From Gammaproteobacteria bacterium (GTDB lineage: Bacteria > Pseudomonadota > Gammaproteobacteria > Pseudomonadales > Halieaceae): DNA of 64,000 nt. Shown piece by piece: positions 61,947 through 64,000 of the stretch (its first letter is position 1; every line of letters starts with the position of its first letter). The stretch spans positions 61,608 to 125,607 of the forward strand of contig JAUICG010000014.1 of NCBI GenBank assembly GCA_030427485.1, read 5' to 3'. Position numbers and translations under genes: made by a program. Under the pieces are notes generated by a model. It did not search any database, was not told where the DNA came from, and was given only the letters and a program-made list of their open reading frames with translations.

Positions 61947-63436
61947 GTGCGTGCCCTCGCTGCAACCTGCCTGCCCGCCATGCGCCCGGAGAATGTCGCA
62001 TCGCCGACCGACATGCCGCTGCTGTATCCCTCCGCGCGCCGCACCACGCCACAGGCGGTGCGACCGGCGGCGTAGAGCCCCGGGATTACCTCGCGCTGCG
62101 GGTTGACCACCTCACCGGTGGGCAGTGTGTCCAGGCCGCCGAGGGTGAAAAACGGCAGGAAAGTGCCGCGCCCCGGGGTTATATCGAGCGCCACCAGCGG
62201 CGGCTCCAGCGGTTCCAGCCACTCCGCCGCCTTGTGGCACTGGGTGTCTTCGCCGCGGGCGCAATCCTCATTGTACACCTTGAGCGTTTGTTGCAGCGTG
62301 CCTTCACGCAGCCCCAACTCCTGCTCCAGTTCCGCCACGGTTTCGCCGGTGCCGGCGACTTCGGAGCCCATATAGCTGACACGCTCGTAGTCACCGTACT
62401 GCTCGACCGTAAGGATAAAGTAGAAGCGTTCGGACTGCTGCCGCAGGACAAACGCGCCGAGGCGGCCGTGGTAGACATCCTCGTTGATAAAGCGCTGCCC
62501 CTGGTCGTTGATGACAATACCGCCGGTCATGCTGGCTGGCGGGTAGTAGGGTATGGTAATGAAGCCCTCGTGCATATTGATCGCGGCGGCGCCGACGGAC
62601 ATGCCCATCATGATCCCGGTGCCGGTATCGCCAGGGTTGCCAATCGGTGTATTGCCGCGGGTCAGCATCGGCGCATACGTGCGCACCATCTCTTCATTCA
62701 TCACAAAACCCCCGGCGCAGAGGACAACACCCTGGCGGGCGCGCACATTCAATTCCTGTTGATCCTTGCGTACCACCAGGCCGACGATCTCGTCGTCTTC
62801 ATTCACTATCAGGGTCAGTGCGCGGGTTTCGTACTCGACCGAAATGGCTTCGCGCTTGTCCACGTTCTCCGTCACAATTTTCATGAACAGTGGGCCGCCG
62901 TTGTCGCCTTCGATGTACAGGTTGTGACCACGCGGGCAGGGTTTGGCCTGCTGGACGAAGGGGTAGGCTTTCTCGCTGCCGGTGTAGAGCAGGCCGTCGT
63001 CGGTCAGGCACATGATGGCGCGCTCCTTGTGAAAGCTGTCCTTGAACGGCACGCCGATGTCCACCAGCCACTGGAAGTGGTCCTTGCTGTTCTCGCAGTA
63101 GTTGCGAATCTTCGCTTCATCCGCCTGCGGTCCCGCGGCCATCATCATATAGGTGATCATATCCTCGGTGCTGTCCTCGAAGCCGCAGGCGCGCTGGACG
63201 CGGGTGCCGCCGTTGCCGCCCATGTAGATCTCCGCGCTGGACATCGCGGTGGATCCGCCGCTGGCGCTGGCTACCTCGAAGATGGTGACGCTGGAGCCCG
63301 CGTCCGCCGCCTCGATGGCGGCGCAACCGCCGGCGCCGCCGAATCCGACAATGGCGACATCCGTTTCCATGTCCCACTGCTTCACGTCGCGCAGCTTGCG
63401 CGCTCGGGAGGGGCTGGTCTTGGCGGTGTCAGACAT
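61943..63436 (-). CDS. FAD-dependent oxidoreductase, fumarate reductase/ketosteroid dehydrogenase-like
   Basis: 497 aa. The FAD-binding Rossmann motif VAIVGFGGAGGCAAIEAADA is at the N-terminus, with GGSTAMSSAEIYMGG after it; the C-terminal FAD segment is GLYAAGRTACGVVRRAEGYS. Placement in the FAD_binding_2 group (fumarate reductase flavoprotein, 3-oxosteroid delta-1-dehydrogenase) is by motif. ATG 63436 is chosen over an open frame to 63598. It is coupled to the VOC gene. Substrate unknown; a steroid or other enone is possible. Confidence 0.85.
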   Translation of the reverse strand: MSDTAKTSPSRARKLRDVKQWDMETDVAIVGFGGAGGCAAIEAADAGSSVTIFEVASASGGSTAMSSAEIYMGGNGGTRVQRACGFEDSTEDMITYMMMAAGPQADEAKIRNYCENSKDHFQWLVDIGVPFKDSFHKERAIMCLTDDGLLYTGSEKAYPFVQQAKPCPRGHNLYIEGDNGGPLFMKIVTENVDKREAISVEYETRALTLIVNEDDEIVGLVVRKDQQELNVRARQGVVLCAGGFVMNEEMVRTYAPMLTRGNTPIGNPGDTGTGIMMGMSVGAAAINMHEGFITIPYYPPASMTGGIVINDQGQRFINEDVYHGRLGAFVLRQQSERFYFILTVEQYGDYERVSYMGSEVAGTGETVAELEQELGLREGTLQQTLKVYNEDCARGEDTQCHKAAEWLEPLEPPLVALDITPGRGTFLPFFTLGGLDTLPTGEVVNPQREVIPGLYAAGRTACGVVRRAEGYSSGMSVGDATFSGRMAGRQVAARART

Positions 63437-63606
63437 GACGGAGTTCCTCGGTACGGGGCACACAGCGTGGCGCGTGCCGGGCGATCTGGCTCGGGATAGG
63501 GGATTAAAGCGGTTTCGCGCCGTGCTGACAACGGTGCCGCGGGGCTGTCGGCTTAACAAATTGTACGGGCTGTGGCTTTCTTCCCCATCCGGGATCATTG
63601 TGAGGA
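63437..63606. other. Intergenic region left of the palindrome
   Basis: Nothing recognised in these 170 bases other than an open reading continuation of the flavoprotein frame without a credible start. Confidence 0.35.
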
Positions 63607-63804
63607 AGTAGTGGCTCAGCCTGGAAATTGGCGTATATCCAGAGCTTGAGAGGCAGAGTTACGGTCTGGACCGTGTGGCGACAGGACGTCGCCACCCGAG
63701 CCTCGCCGGCCGCGCCTGCACATGGATGTGCGCTTTTTGGCGTGTCCAGACCGTAACTCTGCCTCTCAAGCTCGTGCAGCCAATTTCCAGGCTGAGCCAC
63801 TACT
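63607..63804. repeat. 198-bp perfect-arm palindromic element
   Basis: The outer arms, 63607-63632 and 63779-63804, are perfect 26-bp reverse complements (beginning AGTAGTGGCTCAGCCTGG). The inner arms, 63642-63671 and 63744-63773, are perfect 30-bp reverse complements (beginning GAGCTTGAGAGGCAGAGTTA). The 72-nt apex contains GTGGCGAC (63675-63682) with GTCGCCAC (63688-63695) and GCACAT (63718-63723) with ATGTGC (63726-63731) followed by a T5 run. No transposase gene is nearby. It resembles a foldback or MITE insertion in the promoter region of rdgC. Confidence 0.85.
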
Positions 63805-63818
63805 CGGAAGGATACTCG

Positions 63819-63847
63819 CTGTCATTAAGCTACCGCTGGGTTACAAT
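63819..63847 (+). promoter_or_regulatory. Probable rdgC promoter
   Basis: CTGTCA (63819-63824), a 17-nt spacer and TACAAT (63842-63847) form a reasonable sigma-70 promoter, 32 bp before the rdgC start. The -35 begins 15 bp after the palindrome ends. Confidence 0.5.
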
Positions 63848-63878
63848 CCCCCGCTTTTGCCAGAGGTAGAGAATTCCG

Positions 63879-64000
63879 ATGTGGTTCAAGAATGTTCGCG
63901 CTTTCCGCCTGACCAGGCCGTTTGACCTGTCGCCCGAGGCGCTGGGCGAGAAACTCGTGCAGCGTAGTTTCGTGCCCTGCGCCAAGTCTCAGGCGCTTTC
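63879..64000 (+). CDS. rdgC: Recombination-associated protein RdgC (N-terminal part)
   Basis: The ATG at 63879 opens 40 codons to the window edge: MWFKNVRAFRLTRPFDLSPE is followed by LGEKLVQRSFVPC. This matches the N-terminus of RdgC, a nucleoid-associated ring protein that limits RecA access to DNA. AGAG lies upstream of the start. Only the first part is visible. Confidence 0.88.
   Translation, partial: MWFKNVRAFRLTRPFDLSPEALGEKLVQRSFVPCAKSQAL

Noticed and set aside
63675..63925. Short plus-strand ORFs within the 198-bp palindrome
   Set aside because: They arise from the repeat arms and run out of frame into rdgC; no ribosome binding site or family.
1..64000. tRNA, rRNA and CRISPR arrays
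   Set aside because: I saw no clover-leaf, rRNA segment or regular short repeat array while reading the sequence.

Overview
The window looks like an ordinary chromosomal segment of a GC-rich, aerobic, Gram-negative gammaproteobacterium. Gene content and order (caa3 oxidase cluster, polA-engB, DUF1249-cpdA-parE, RdgC, YceI, PiT/DUF47, many alternative start codons) fit the marine Halieaceae/OM60-NOR5 group or a close relative. That placement is an inference from remembered gene families, not from a search. I saw no rRNA, tRNA, CRISPR array, prophage or intact insertion sequence.

Layout. 1-8354: a partial unknown gene, then the caa3-type cytochrome c oxidase cluster (coxB, coxA, ctaG, coxC, DUF2909 on the other strand, SURF1, a Sco-like protein, ctaB, sco). 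8449-16089: polA, a candidate sigma-E-driven small RNA, engB, cytochromes c5 and c4, dsbA, a cysteine synthase and a Bcr/CflA exporter. 16202-20983: an ArsR regulator of the SqrR/BigR thiol-sensor type with its operator, driving an RND pump and its adaptor. 21006-21824: a scar with a decayed HNH endonuclease gene, a decayed fic gene and repeated operators. 21943-28933: methyltransferase, SnoaL-like protein, SDR, Lrp regulator divergent from leuA, diguanylate cyclase, DUF6279 lipoprotein. 28930-35829: ilvD, a 190-bp palindromic element, argA, argE, PiT phosphate transporter and DUF47 partner. 36015-43236: GspE-like ATPase, glnE, ilvE and two LPS-kinase-like proteins. 43526-46918: the four dTDP-L-rhamnose genes as two convergent pairs (rfbDB and rfbAC). 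47285-50965: a glycan cassette (GT4, methyltransferase, alpha-toroid protein, methyltransferase). 50980-63436: tolC, DUF1249, cpdA, parE, EVE protein, a Fur-box gene of unknown function, yceI, an octaheme cytochrome with TPRs, a glutamine amidotransferase, a small membrane protein, a VOC protein and a flavoprotein. The end holds a 198-bp perfect-arm palindrome and the start of rdgC.

How genes work together. The oxidase cluster encodes the catalytic subunits plus copper (CtaG, Sco, perhaps a second Sco-like protein) and heme O (CtaB) insertion functions; heme A synthase is not in it. Cytochromes c4 and c5 are plausible electron donors. ilvD, leuA and ilvE serve branched-chain amino acids, argA and argE serve arginine, and glnE controls glutamine synthetase. 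The rhamnose genes, LPS-kinase-like proteins and glycan cassette form a stretch devoted to surface or storage carbohydrate.

Most worth following up: the sRNA between polA and engB (same locus as Spot 42 and ErsA, with a sigma-E-like promoter and strong terminator); the GT4/methyltransferase/toroid/methyltransferase cassette, which may make an O-methylated polysaccharide; the two unrelated large palindromes; the SqrR-like regulated RND pump; and an apparently Fur-controlled gene of unknown function.
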